Source: Chelydra serpentina
Lineage: Eukaryota; Chordata; Testudines; Chelydridae
Direction of reading: 5' to 3'
DNA: 64,000 bases
NCBI GenBank assembly: GCA_037349315.1
Contig: JBAIAC010000035.1
Coordinates: 5,470,501-5,534,500 of the forward strand
Positions 1-10,470 of this stretch are shown here, piece by piece. Made by a program: the position numbers and the translations under genes. The notes under the pieces are model-generated. The model saw nothing but the letters and a program-made list of their open reading frames with translations. It made no database searches and was not told the origin of the DNA. Numbering within the stretch: position 1 is the stretch's first letter; every line of letters begins with the position of its first letter.

Positions 1-985
1 GACTGCGCTTCCTCTCTCTGGTCAGCTGTGGAGAATCAGGAGCCGAATAGCATTCAACTGGGGGTTTTGTGCCTGCTCGTAGAGGTCCAGGGTGCTAAGA
101 TGGGTCATTATAATCAGGGGAAGGGAAAGGGAGAAAAGCCAGATGGCCAGACAGAGAAAGGAAAGGCAAAACATGTCCATAACAGAGTCATCCCTTTCCT
201 GAATCTGTCCGAGTCACCCACTGCTTCCAAGCAATCAATAATGGATGCATGGGGTAGATTCTAACCAAGGCATTCTTTACTGCTCTGCAATATAATCACA
301 ATATTTTTTCAGCAATGTATTAGACAGCTGTACCCAAAGGCCTCTGAGCACCTTAGCAAAAATATAACTCTAAACAGTAATAAACACAGTGCGGGGAGTG
401 AGCAGACCTAATCTACACTGGCTGCTGCTATAGGCTGACGTGTAATCATTTCACAAGCCTAAGGATTATGCTTGTTCACCTCTGACCCCATGCTGGGTGC
501 AGATGTGACAGGCACGTGCAGGGCAGCTATGCTTCTCATCTGGCCTGTGATATGCACAGCATGCTTGAACTCTGCCAGTTCAAGAGTCCGCCACCTAATC
601 ACTCCGTCCAGCGGTCAGCGCTCTGCTCGGGTTTGCGGAAGACTCAGGTCTGAATGTAGGCTTCCCTTGACGGCCCCGATCAGTGTCAGCCCTGGAGACA
701 CAAAAAACAATGCTGCTTGCTGAACCTTTTCCACTTACCAAGGTCGGGTGAGGAGACAAGTCTGATGAGCTACACTGTATGCTTTGCTTTAATGTATTCT
801 GTATCACCTCCGCAGTATGTCATCTGCCAGTTGTCCCAGGGTGTTACATATGCCCAGTGCATTGGGACCCTTCAGGATAGGAGACATTAGTGTATTCATT
901 TGTAAGTTGTTATTACGGTATTATTACTATTCAAACACATGGGCAGTATTTCACAACATGGCAGCACACTGGAGACTAGCAAAGG
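1..985. other. No gene recognised
   Basis: I see no splice-bounded coding exon, RNA gene or clear repeat here. The short open frames have no recognisable domain and look like chance. Confidence 0.5.
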
Positions 986-989
986 TTCT

Positions 990-1192
990 TTCTCTCTCTA
1001 GTGCTGAGAAGGATGGTTAAGCGCTGGAGCTGGTTACCTAGGGAAGTTGTGGAACCTGCCGCAGTGGGGGTTTTAAGAACATGTTAGATGAACGCCTGTC
1101 AGGGATAGCCTAGATATACGTTATTCTGCTTCAGCAGGGGGTGATGGACCTCTTGAGGCAGCTTCCAGCCCTACATTTCTAGGATTCTATAT
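990..1192 (+). mobile_element. CR1 LINE 3' end fragment
   Basis: The text 'ggttacctagggaagttgtgg' (first 20 bases diagnostic) followed by a worn 'gatagcctagatata...cttccagccctacatttctaggattctat' matches the CR1 3' end and is colinear with the better copy near 51.3 kb. It is 5'-truncated, as CR1 copies usually are. It encodes no intact reverse transcriptase. Confidence 0.75.
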
Positions 1193-1204
1193 GGCCCTCA
1201 TCAC

Positions 1205-1425
1205 CTTAGTTACTGAGCACCTCACAGTCTTTCAAGTATTCATCCTCACAACTTCCCTAGGAGGCAGGGCAGTGCTATTATCCCCATTGTGCAGAGAGGG
1301 AACTGTGGCACAGAGAGGCTAAGTGACTTGCCCAAGTCACACAGAAAGTCTGTGGCAAAGCAGAACCCAAGTCCCTCAGGTCCCAGGCAAATGCTAACCA
1401 TTGGAGCATCCTTCCTTTGTCTGCC
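1205..1425 (-). repeat. MIR/L2-like SINE fragment
   Basis: The run 'ttatccccattgtgcagaga...gcacagagaggctaagtgac...ttgcccaagtcacacag' is the reverse-oriented core typical of MIR and L2-derived SINEs. It is followed by 'ctaaccattggagcatcctt', the complement of the tRNA-like head. It is old and diverged, so the family assignment is approximate. Confidence 0.55.
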
Positions 1426-2110
1426 ATTTTCTTTAATAAAAGTCTCTTAACAAGCACAGGACAGAGCTCAGTAACCACGGGCAGGCAAATCTAGCAAGTG
1501 TGGTATTTATTCACTCTCACTGAGCCACCCTGGCCTGGGAGGTTTGCATCTCTTTCTCTTCCCCCTTCTTTCACAGGATTCCATTTTGTTTTAGGTGTAC
1601 CAAAAACTCAAGACCAACAGGACAGCTGTAGCTCTCAAATTCCCAGCTAGCTGGGTGAAGAGACGCAGTAAGTCAGCCCCCTAAACTGAGGAGCCCTGAG
1701 CTGAGCCAGTGTCTCCCAGCTGTCCCCTTGGAAGATAATGAAGCAGGTGATCACATCCCAGGAGGGGAAGCTAATGGGAAGTGAGTGATGCATAATGTCC
1801 TGAGTCTCTTGTAGGAGGGAGACAGTCTGAATCCAGCTACAAGAGCATTAGGACTAAAGTGGCTGGCTGATTTCTACCCATGTGTAAGGGAGACTCCTCC
1901 CTTCTCTTCTGGCAAGAGATGCTTGCTACCCATGCCCCCGAGCTCTTTGCTGAGATTCCCCCTTGGCTGTCATGAGATGCCTGTGAAGAGGGCAGAGGCT
2001 GCCCCCAGCAACATCCTCCTCCGCCTGGTGCTGTCAGGATGCAGCTCAGAGCTACGGGGTGAGTTCCTTCCATTTCTGGCATGTGGTGTTGCAACATCAG
2101 AGCCGATTGG
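1426..2110. other. No gene recognised
   Basis: Apparently unique sequence. No exon with both splice sites and a recognisable protein was found. Confidence 0.45.
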
Positions 2111-2370
2111 ATGCCAGCAAATATTAACGCTAAGTCTGGGGCCAAAGAAATTGTGTGTGTTTTTTTATGGACTTTGGATTAATCAGCGTAACTGTCTCTG
2201 CTCGCTCTCCTCCCACAGCTCAAATGGGTCCCAGCGGAGGGTTTAGCACTAGAGATGAGATGCCTGCAAATATTAACAAAGTGCTTCAGCCAAAGATGAG
2301 CTATTTCTTTATGGGCTTTGGATCACTTCATCAGTGCCACAGTGAGAGCCCCCTCCCCTCCCAGAACTAA
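2111..2370. repeat. Degenerate tandem duplication, period about 149 bp
   Basis: Two diverged copies begin with 'atgccagcaaatattaac' (2111) and 'atgcctgcaaatattaac' (2260). Both continue through 'agccaaaga', a T-rich stretch and 'tttatgg(a/g)ctttggat' to a C-rich tail 'tcctcccacag'/'cccctcccagaa'. Similarity is clear over about 110 bp of each unit. The origin is unknown; it may be a worn pair of SINEs or a local duplication. Confidence 0.6.
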
Positions 2371-3785
2371 ACCGGGTCAAAGGGCCTGGGACACTGAGAC
2401 CGCCGGGGCTAGACTAGCTCCACGACAGCCCCTGTCTCTCCCTGTAGAAGGGACGGCAGAGCCCAGGGAGGAAGCACTGTATAGGCTCAGCAGCTGACTT
2501 TGCTGCTGTCTGCTGCATGTGGCCACGGATCATTACCCTGGCAAATGAAAGAAACGCTGCAAGTAGAACATTCCTGTCACTGCAGAGTGCAGTCCATCGC
2601 TGACGTAGGGCAGGCGAGGATGTGCTGCCCCCCAGAGCCAGCCCGGCTGTGTGACCTGACCATTAGAGAGCTCTGTAGCATACTGCAGCCGGGCACTCGT
2701 TGTCCTGGGGTTGTGTGTGCTCCTCTCTAGCTATTCAGTTAGTAAAGGCCAGACCTGTGTCTAACTGGCAGCTCTCCATCCAGACCTGTCTTCTACTTCT
2801 TTAGGACTCTACTATGGCTCCTAAGAGCCTGAGTCACGCTGCGGGGAAGGAATGCAGTGCCAGAGGGGTGGTACCTGTGTAAGGATCACTGGGGGCAATT
2901 GGCACTCCCGTGTGCATCAGGCATAGAGTGCATATCCTACACCCACGTCCCATGCTGCCCCGCCGCCTCTAACTGCTATCCAACCGGCCTGGGCCATGGT
3001 GCCCCCTGCCACATACAGACAGGCCCCTCTGGGACTGAGTGCTGCAGGCAGCTTGCCACTCCTTGCGCTCCCGGGGGCTTGCAACCACAATGGGGCTAGG
3101 AAGGACAAGGCCCTAAAACACAGCTCCCACTCCATGTGACTGTGGAGTAACCATGCACAGCTGTAACATGGTTCAGGGCTGACCTGTTGGTGAGCGAAAG
3201 CAGACCTCCCACTGCTGTACCACTGTCCCCACGACGGCCAAACCCCCTTGCACTGACCCTCACCCGAGAGCCTGGCTCTCCTTGCTGCACAGCAGGTTTG
3301 GGCCGCGTGCCAGCCTTCCTAATCTCTCCATGCCATAACGTCCTTATTATTGGATTTGTGCTCTGGTAGCGAAGCGCTAAAACACCAGCTGGACCCTGAG
3401 CTTCTAATTAGTTAAAGGAACCACTGGGCCGAGAGCCACTCACCTTCCTCACTGGCTCAATGGGAGCGATCAGCCTGGGGAAGATTTGCTGTAAAATCCC
3501 CCCACTGTTTTCAAGGGTGGCTCCATTGCTGGTGCAGCAGGGGCTGGGTGATGGCCTGTCCCCTCTGCAGAGCCTGGGTTTCTCTCTTTTTGCAAAGAGA
3601 TGGAGGTACCAGGTAGAGGGGCCTGTCTGATTTCACAAATGTCCAGATCCTCAAACTCCGAATGTCAGACCCCTAAGTACCTTTGATCTGGGCCAAACGA
3701 CCTACACAGTTATGGTTCTCTCTAGGAAAGCCAGCAGGTTCCTCCAAGATAGAGATTCAGTACCAGGAAGCCTGCTTGGCTCTGG
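2371..3785. other. No gene recognised
   Basis: Moderately GC-rich unique sequence. Open frames at 2500-2730 and 2857-3099 are cysteine-containing but show no domain pattern and no convincing splice sites, so I leave them uncalled. Confidence 0.4.
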
Positions 3786-3789
3786 GCAA

Positions 3790-4320
3790 AATTCCTGGCT
3801 GCCATTTCCTATGATCCATCTAGCCCAGTATCCAATGGCAGCCAATACTGGAAACTTGGAATGAGTGCATAAAGGCCCTATAATGCCCCTAACTGCAAAA
3901 GTGCACCATAAGGGGAAATTTCTTCCTGATCCTAGCTAGCAGTCAGTTTATGCCCTGAAGCATGAGGCTGGAGAGTCTTTGTTAATTTGTATCCTTGCTA
4001 GTGGAAATGTGGGTGCTAGACTTATTCTCATCAAGTCAGATCTTCCCAGGGGAGGACCCCTGTTACAGGCAAAAATATTCCAAAGTGCACATTGGGAAAT
4101 TTCCACATGTGAGCTGGGCACACACACAACCATGCATGCACTTGGGTGGATTCACCCCAAGAATGACCAGTCTTTTTCAATCTTGCTAAAGCTCTTTGCC
4201 TCAATAATATCCCGTGGCAGCAAGTTTCGGAGGTCAATCGATTACCTTTTCAGGCAATCAGTGGAATTGCTCAGAGGATCTTTGCAGCCCAAAACCCATA
4301 TAGTGTTTGAGTGTTGACTA
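3790..4320 (-). mobile_element. CR1/L3-type LINE fragment, reverse orientation
   Basis: It opens with 'gatccatctagcccagtatcc', the complement of the CR1 tail. It continues with 'tttcttcctgatcctagc' and 'aatatcccgtggcagcaagtt', features of reverse-oriented CR1/L3 3' regions. It is old and carries no intact coding region. Confidence 0.6.
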
Positions 4321-4539
4321 GGCAAAAGAAACTCCTCCCCACTTTCTGAATTTCACAATGAATTTTGCAACCCCGGGAGCAAAACGTATCACAAAATATC
4401 TGTGCAACAGAACAGAAGCAACAAGGGGTTTGACTGACCAGTGGTCTGTCTGGAATGGAAGGAGGCAGGTTATAAGTCTTGCTCCTGTAAGACTAATTCA
4501 GTCCTAGGATGCCTCAGGTGAGGTATTTCCAGTAGAGAC

Positions 4540-5470
4540 TGGGAAGTATTATTACCATTATACAAGGCACTGGTGAGACCTCAACTGGAATACTGTGTGC
4601 AGTTCTGGTCTCCCATGTTTAATAAAGATTAATTCAAACTGGGACAGTTTCAGAGAAGGGCTACTAGGATGATCAGAGGAATGGAAAACCTACCTTATGA
4701 GAGGAGACTCAAAGAGCTTGCCTTGTTTAGACTAACAAAACAAAGTCTGAGGAGAGATATGATTGCCCTCTATAAATACATCAGAGAGATAAATACCAGG
4801 AGGGAGAGGAGTTATTTAAGTTAAGCGGCAATGTTGACACAAGAATAAATGGTTATAAACTGGCCATCAACAAGTTTAGGCTTGAAATTAGACACAAGTT
4901 TTTAGCCATCAGGGGAATGAAGTTCTGGAACAGCCTTTGAAGGGGAGCAGTGGGAGCAAAAAATTGATCTGGTTTCAAGACTGAGCTTGATAAATTTATG
5001 GACGGGATGGTATCATGAGACTTCCTACCATGGCATGTAGCCAATCTGCGACTGCTAGTAGCAAATATCTCCATTGGCTGTGATGGGACACTAGATGGAG
5101 AGGACTCTGAATTACTAAGTGAATTCTTTCCCAGGTGTCTGGCTGGTGGGTCTTGCCAACATGCTTCAGGGTCTGACTAATCACCATATTTGGGGTCAGG
5201 AAGGAATTTTCCTCGGGTCAGATTGGCAGAGACCCTGGGGGTTTTTTACTTTCCTCTGCAGCATGGGGCACGGGTCACTTGCAGGTTTAAACTAGAGTAA
5301 ATGGTGGATCCTCTGTAACTTGAAGACTTTAAATCATGATCTGAGGACTTCAGTAACTCAGCCAGAGGTTATGGGTCTATTACAGGAGTGAATGGGTGAG
5401 ATTATGTGGCCTGCAATGTGCAGGAGATGATTAGAGGATCATGATGGTTCCTTTTGGCCTTAAAGTCTAT
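4540..5470 (+). mobile_element. CR1 LINE, 3' part (RT C-terminus plus 3' UTR)
   Basis: It begins in the worn reverse-transcriptase C-terminal region ('ggtgagacctcaactggaat', 'tatgagaggagactcaaaga') with frame breaks, including the interrupted stretch at 4615-4650. It runs through the CR1 3' UTR to 'gatcatgatggttccttttggccttaaagtctatgag' (only the end is diagnostic). It is a different, older subfamily from the copies at 25.3 and 27.5 kb, being 5'-truncated with a full-length 3' end. Confidence 0.8.
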
Positions 5471-5983
5471 GAGTGTGAAGCAAATTCTGTGTCTCACTTT
5501 CCTTCAACAAAGAAAAAAATATCATCAGCTTTTCTCCCCGTGAGGAATCTGTCATACAGTGCTTGTTACCAAGGCTTCCAGACTCCTGCTTCCTCACTCA
5601 GCTGGGGCTGGGAGCAGCGGTGGCGACACATATTTAAAAAGCAGCCTTTCGTTTTAAAAACAGCTGTTTGATTCCGTGTGCATGTGACTAAAATGTCTAA
5701 AAGGTTCATTAGCGTGGTTTGAAATCTGCGCTTTGTTGATCAGAGATGGAGACAACAACACATGCGATGGCACAAAAAGCCAATTTTCCCTTTTGAACAC
5801 AACTGGCCACAGGTGCCACAAATGTGGTGGTCTCAGCCAAGTATATGTCAAGTAAATCACCTCCAGAAAGGTGGCATAAGGATATATGGTATCTGTCCAC
5901 CCTCTGCATTTGTAATTCTCTGTAATTGTTTTTAACCCTGCCTACAAGTTCCAGGGTCAAAAAGAAAATTGGCGTAGTTTCAG

Positions 5984-6335
5984 AGAGAGGTTCTTGCTGG
6001 AATATATGGCTGCTCAGATACCGCAGTGATGGGCACTATGTAAGAACCTAGATAGATGAGAGAGGGATGCAAGCTGTTCTGCTTCGCTGAAGACGAAAGC
6101 AGGCCGGGGAGATAAGTACATCTTCAGTGACAATGAAAATGAGCAAGCACAGAGCAAAGCACAGAGAAACAGATTTACAAAGGCTAACGCTTGTAGCCAA
6201 CGGAAGAGCCAAGCTCTGCTTCATCGACTAGTGCCAGCAGGATCAATCCATCCGGCATATCTTTCTCATCTAGGTTCTTGTCTGGTGCCCATCACTGTGG
6301 TATCTGAGCACGTATATTCCAGCAGGATCTTTAGC
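5984..6335. repeat. Large imperfect inverted repeat (foldback)
   Basis: The left arm (about 5984-6065: 'gctggaatatatggctgctc', 'agtgatgggcactatgtaag', 'aacctagatagatgag') pairs with the reverse complement of the right arm (about 6260-6335: 'ctcatctaggttcttgtc', 'ggtgcccatcactgtgg', 'atattccagcaggatct'). The arms are about 75 bp and the spacer about 195 bp. The arm text 'cagatac...gtgatgggcac...aacctagat' resembles the 3' tail common to MIR-like SINEs, so this may be two SINE tails in head-to-head arrangement or a foldback element. Confidence 0.7.
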
Positions 6336-6595
6336 AGAGAAGTCAGCAGTTGTTTCCAGACATATCCTAGAGTTCAGACTTTGGTCCACTCTGTTTAATG
6401 GTCATTTCTCCAAGTCACCACGCTCAGAGCTTGCTAGTTTATTGGAAGGTTGTTGCTGTTTATTTATATACCAAACTGTTGTTTAAAGAATGGCTTTCAC
6501 AAAGGGGATAATACCTTGAAGATAAGTTCTTGAGAGCAAGGAGCAATAATAATACACTATGTGCAATAAGTTGCCTTGAGAGCACTGCTCAGTGG

Positions 6596-6810
6596 ATGAA
6601 AGGATGGCTGGGTGGTTAAGGCACTAGCCTAGGACTTAGAAGATCTCAGTTAAATTCCCTGCTGCACTACAGACTTTCTATGTGACCTTGGGCATGTCAC
6701 TTAATTTCTCTCTTTGCCTCAGTTCCCCATTGGTAAAATGAGGTATAAAGAGATTTCATTTACCTCACAGAAGTGTTGGGAGGTGCTCAGTTGCTTCTGT
6801 GGCTCATAGT
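6596..6810 (+). repeat. MIR-like tRNA-derived SINE
   Basis: The order is 'ggttaaggcactagcctagg' (tRNA-like head), 'ctatgtgaccttgggcatgt' (core) and 'tgcctcagttccccattggt' (core-to-tail). This is the standard forward MIR arrangement, diverged and without a clear target duplication. Confidence 0.6.
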
Positions 6811-6879
6811 ACCGATTTCTCATTGGAGTCTGTTTTTGAACAGAAACTGCAGAACTGGAATTAATTTGCAAACTGGACA

Positions 6880-7282
6880 CCATCAAATTAGGCCTGAATA
6901 AAGACTGGGAGTGGATGGGTCACTGCAGAAACTGATTTCCCTCTGCTGATACTGACACCTTCTTGTCAACTGTTTGAAATGGGCCACCTTGATTACATTG
7001 GCCTCATTAGCACTACAAAAGTGATTTCTCCTCCCTTGGTATTCACACCCTTCTTGTCAACTGTTGAGAATAGGCCACTTCCACCTTAATTGAATTGGCT
7101 CGTTAGCACTGACCCCCCACTTAGTAAGGCAACTCCCATTTTTTCCTGTGCTGTGTATTTATACTTCCCTACTGTATGTTCCACTCCATGCATCCGATGA
7201 AGTGGGTTCTAGCCCACGAAAGCTTATGCCCAGATAAATGTGTTAGTCTCTAAGGTGCCACAAGGACTCCTCGTTGTTAATG
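6880..7282 (+). mobile_element. Turtle-type interspersed repeat with hairpin 3' module
   Basis: The 3' end has 'catccgatgaagtgggtt', a short hairpin (gtgggttctagcccac), 'gaaagcttatgcccagat', 'aaatgtgttagtctctaag' and 'gtgccacaaggactcc'. Similar 3' modules occur at 11985-12075 (reverse) and 51990-52075. The upstream part shares 'aactgt(t/c)tgaaatgggcca' and 'tgtatgttccactc(c)atgcatccgat' with the copy near 51.6-52.1 kb, showing that the repeat is longer than the hairpin module. I cannot decide between an LTR-like and a SINE-like origin. Confidence 0.65.
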
Positions 7283-7290
7283 CAGAATTT

Positions 7291-7784
7291 GTGACGTGTC
7301 AATTACTTCCATGGCTGCAGCCTGTGCTGTGATAAACACGGGGTTCCGACAGCGGAAGCAGAGCGAGCTGGGCAGTGTGATTGACAGCTCTAGCATAAAC
7401 ACTGTATAAGTGTCAAGCTGTATAAGACCAAAGGCAGCACATTTACTGCCTGAGAAAAATGCAGTATCTGCCTTCTTTAAAATGGATGTCGTGCAGGTGC
7501 AAGGTGCTAAACTGCCAGTGACTGCAGTCTTACCCTTAGCTCCAGAACAAATGTACGTGGACAGTGGTTGCTTCCACACCCCACCCAGCTGTCTCAACTC
7601 TGGAGAGACCACCGTCAGGTGTGACAAAGGAGTTCCTTCCCCAGGGCCTACTCAGCCCTCGGTCTGTCTGCTGAGGCTGCCACCAAAGGAGCCAGTTGTG
7701 AGGGTGGGGTTTTGTGTTAGGGACGCTTGGGGCCAAGTTCATTTCTGGCGTAAAGTCAATGGAGCTACACCAGGAATTAACGGA
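7291..7784. other. No gene recognised (open frame not supported)
   Basis: An open frame of 172 codons (7410-7928, +) crosses this stretch. It runs on into a CR1 fragment and has no recognisable domain, so I do not call it a gene. Nothing else stands out. Confidence 0.4.
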
Positions 7785-7905
7785 ATAGAATCGTACAAAG
7801 ATAAGGCTGGAAGGGATGTTAAGAAGTCATGTAGTCCCTTCCCCACTTTGCTGTTCCTTAGAAAGTTGACTGAGATCCCACAACACTCATGTCACATATC
7901 TGTAG
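7785..7905 (-). mobile_element. CR1 LINE 3' tail, reverse orientation
   Basis: The sequence 'ggaatagaatcgtacaaag' then 'ggctggaagggatgttaaga' and 'tcatgtagtcccttcccc' is the complement of the CR1 terminus (the 'gattctatgattctat' end and the 'ctagatgacctcc' motif). It is a short truncated insert. Confidence 0.65.
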
Positions 7906-7930
7906 GATACCAAAGAGTTGTCAGATAGGG

Positions 7931-8689
7931 ATGACTATGTCCTATTGTTACAAAGCGCAGGAACTGTTGCATAAAATGTAGTTGGTTTGGATCTCCCAGG
8001 AGTGATTAAGTGTCACATTATCTATCTGAACTAGACAGTGGAGTCATTTCTTGGTGGGGCATTGACGAGGGTGACAAGGAGTCTCTGAGGCTCAATCTTG
8101 GTGAGGGGAAGAATCATGACAGGGTGTGAGCCCAAGCCTGGTATGAGGGCCAGAAGTAGCACTCGGTAAACAGCAATTGCCCTGCAGTGGCCTGAGAATG
8201 GGATTGTTTTGCTGCTTGTCAAATAATAGTGTGACGGTTGTCATCTTGGCTACCACCAAGAACTGAACTGGGGACCTCCAGTTCTAAAAGCACAGATCTC
8301 AACAGCTTGAATTAAATAGCCAGGCTTGCCAGCTGAGAGCTCTAAGAGATTCAGATCCTCTGTGGATCAGGCACAGAGGGGGAGATGGCACTCCCTGACT
8401 TGTGGGTTACATATCATCAACATACAGGACTTTGTTACATAAAAACAAGACATGCCGGAGAGATTTTAAACCTTTGGAGCTGAAATCCTGGAATGGAGCA
8501 AACGGGTGGGATATCGGGTCTTCCATAGCTTTGATTTCCTCCCCCCCTTTAAAGTTGCTCAAATACCACTATCCATCTCACCTTTCCTCCCAGCACCTGC
8601 TGCCTTCACCCTGAAGTTCAATAGAATCTGAGCGCCCAGAAGGGGACCAGAGGGAGGATGGGGGAGGAAGAGGGGTGACCCCAACCCCA
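7931..8689. other. No gene recognised
   Basis: Nothing with exon-like or repeat-like structure that I can name. A short T/C-rich patch (8527-8551) is the only compositional oddity. Confidence 0.4.
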
Positions 8690-9020
8690 TTGACCTTATA
8701 GGAAGTAGCTGCAAGATAGCTCAGGAACAAGCACACGCTTATGGGAGGGAGCCCTGGAATTCTGCCTGGCCTTATAGGATGGAGGCCAGGAACACACACG
8801 CCCTTATAGGCTGAAGCTTTGGAATGTGCATGGCCATATAAGACGGAGCCCTGGAATCATTCTATCTTAGGGCTTTATAGTATCCAAGCTCCTTCCATAT
8901 AGAATAGCTCGGCAGTAGCCAAGATGAACGTGGGGTTAAGCTCCTGGGAGGGGGCGGGGAATGGAATGTGCACAGCCTAACAGGAGGGAATTCTGGAATG
9001 TGCATAACCTTGCAGCAGGG
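8690..9020. repeat. Degenerate tandem repeat, unit about 45-55 bp, with CArG-like cores
   Basis: Recurrent pieces are 'gccctggaat', 'ctggaatgtgcatggcc', 'ccttataggatggag', 'ccttataggctgaag', 'ccatataagacggag' and 'ctggaatgtgcataacc'. They occur about six times in the same order with drift in spacing. The A/T core in each unit (ccttatagg, ccatataag) is close to, but not a perfect match for, the serum-response-factor site CC(A/T)6GG. No function is shown by the sequence. Confidence 0.6.
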
Positions 9021-9800
9021 ACCGCTGAGTTTGTCCTTCCTTCACCTCCTCCAAATGATAAAAAGGCAAATTCACACTTGCTAATTAAATAGAACGTGCT
9101 AATACGCCTGAGCTTCCACTGCTAGTAAATTGCCATGGGGACTGGGACATTTTCCAAGCAATTGCTCAGGTAACACTGCCCATGCCTGCAATTCAATATT
9201 ATTAAATAAGGGTTCCGCTCTGCCTAGAGACTCGCCCCAGAGAAACGAGATAGGTGAGCCTGTAGCTTATAAATCCCCCTTGAATGCTGCTTCGCACTGG
9301 AGACAGAAGAAGCACGTTTCTCCCGAGCGTAAGCGGAGGCAGTAATAACATAAAGCAAACTTATGAAAGCATAAAGATTTGGTTTTGGTCCCCTGGCATT
9401 GACTTAACTCTGGAACAGAGAACACATCAGGTGCTGATTTCACAATCCTATTCCTATCTGGCATTCTTGGTGCCAGGCAGAAGGGCAGCCTAACAAATCT
9501 ATTTGTTTGACAGCCCTTACTGCTTGCTGGGACTTCTCGTGCCAGTGTGTGGCTACAGGATCAAAAGTCTGTTCCTTTGAAATTGGAACGATGAAATTCC
9601 CTGGAAAGAACGACACTAATTTTGGGGGGAAATTCACCCCAGTGCCGAGGAACCAGCACAAGGTCTGTGCAACACACAAATCCCGCATAAGCCCTGTTTT
9701 GAGAATTTAAGTGGCGCATAGTCCTTCTGCTGGCCCTTTGCGCAGGAGTGAATTTTATCCGTAGTGTCTTTGCAAGAAAAAATAAAGGAAAACAAGATCA
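9021..9800. other. No gene recognised
   Basis: Apparently unique sequence without a domain-bearing open frame or an identifiable repeat. Confidence 0.4.
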
Positions 9801-9814
9801 GCTTAACCAACAGC

Positions 9815-10050
9815 ACAGAGCAAAAGGGCTAGCTTGGACTCAATGCCAGGTCTCCTGCGATGGTTATTCTCGGTTCTGACACTGCCTCACTGCATGGCCT
9901 TGAGCAAGCCAACCTCCAGTGCCTCAGTTTGCCCACCACTAAGGGGGAGGATTGTGCCTCCCACCCTCATTTTGCTGTTGTAAGGCTGGAATAATGTTTT
10001 TAAAACACTGCGCTCTTGGGATGGAAAGTGCTCTAGAAGTGCAGCATAAC
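9815..10050 (+). repeat. MIR-like SINE
   Basis: Contains 'gcatggccttgagcaagcc' and 'ccagtgcctcagtttgcccac', the forward MIR core. It ends near 'gatggaaagtgctctagaa', the usual 3' tail wording of this SINE group. Old and diverged. Confidence 0.55.
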
Positions 10051-10309
10051 ATAAAGATCAATTCATCCTTCTTGATAATGTCATCGTTCTTATTTATGCG
10101 GGCACTAAAACCCTGCCTCCTGGAAGCCACTGCCTTTCCCTTGACTTGGCTTAATGCAGCATATACCACGGTGTTATGCTGGGACAGCCTTTTGGCATAT
10201 GGTATTATTTAGTGCAGCAGTTCTCACACTGGTCTGCCAGTCAGTTGCTGCTGGTTCACGAAGAGCTGGCTGGTCTCTCTACTCCGCTAGCCACCATCAT
10301 GCTAGTATA

Positions 10310-10470
10310 GAAGCCTCACATATTAATTGATGAATTGATCTCTCAATCCCCCTCTGAGATAGTAGCCCCATTTTATAAACAGGCACAGAGAGATTGAATT
10401 GCCCAAGTGACACCGGAAGTTTGTGGCAGAGGCAAGAACTGATCCCAGTGTCCAGAGCTCCACTCCCTAA
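10310..10470 (-). repeat. MIR/L2-like SINE, reverse orientation
   Basis: The text 'gtagccccattttataaac', 'aggcacagagagattgaatt', 'gcccaagtgacaccggaag' and 'tttgtggcagaggcaagaac' is the complement of the MIR/L2 core. Diverged, with no clear ends. Confidence 0.55.
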
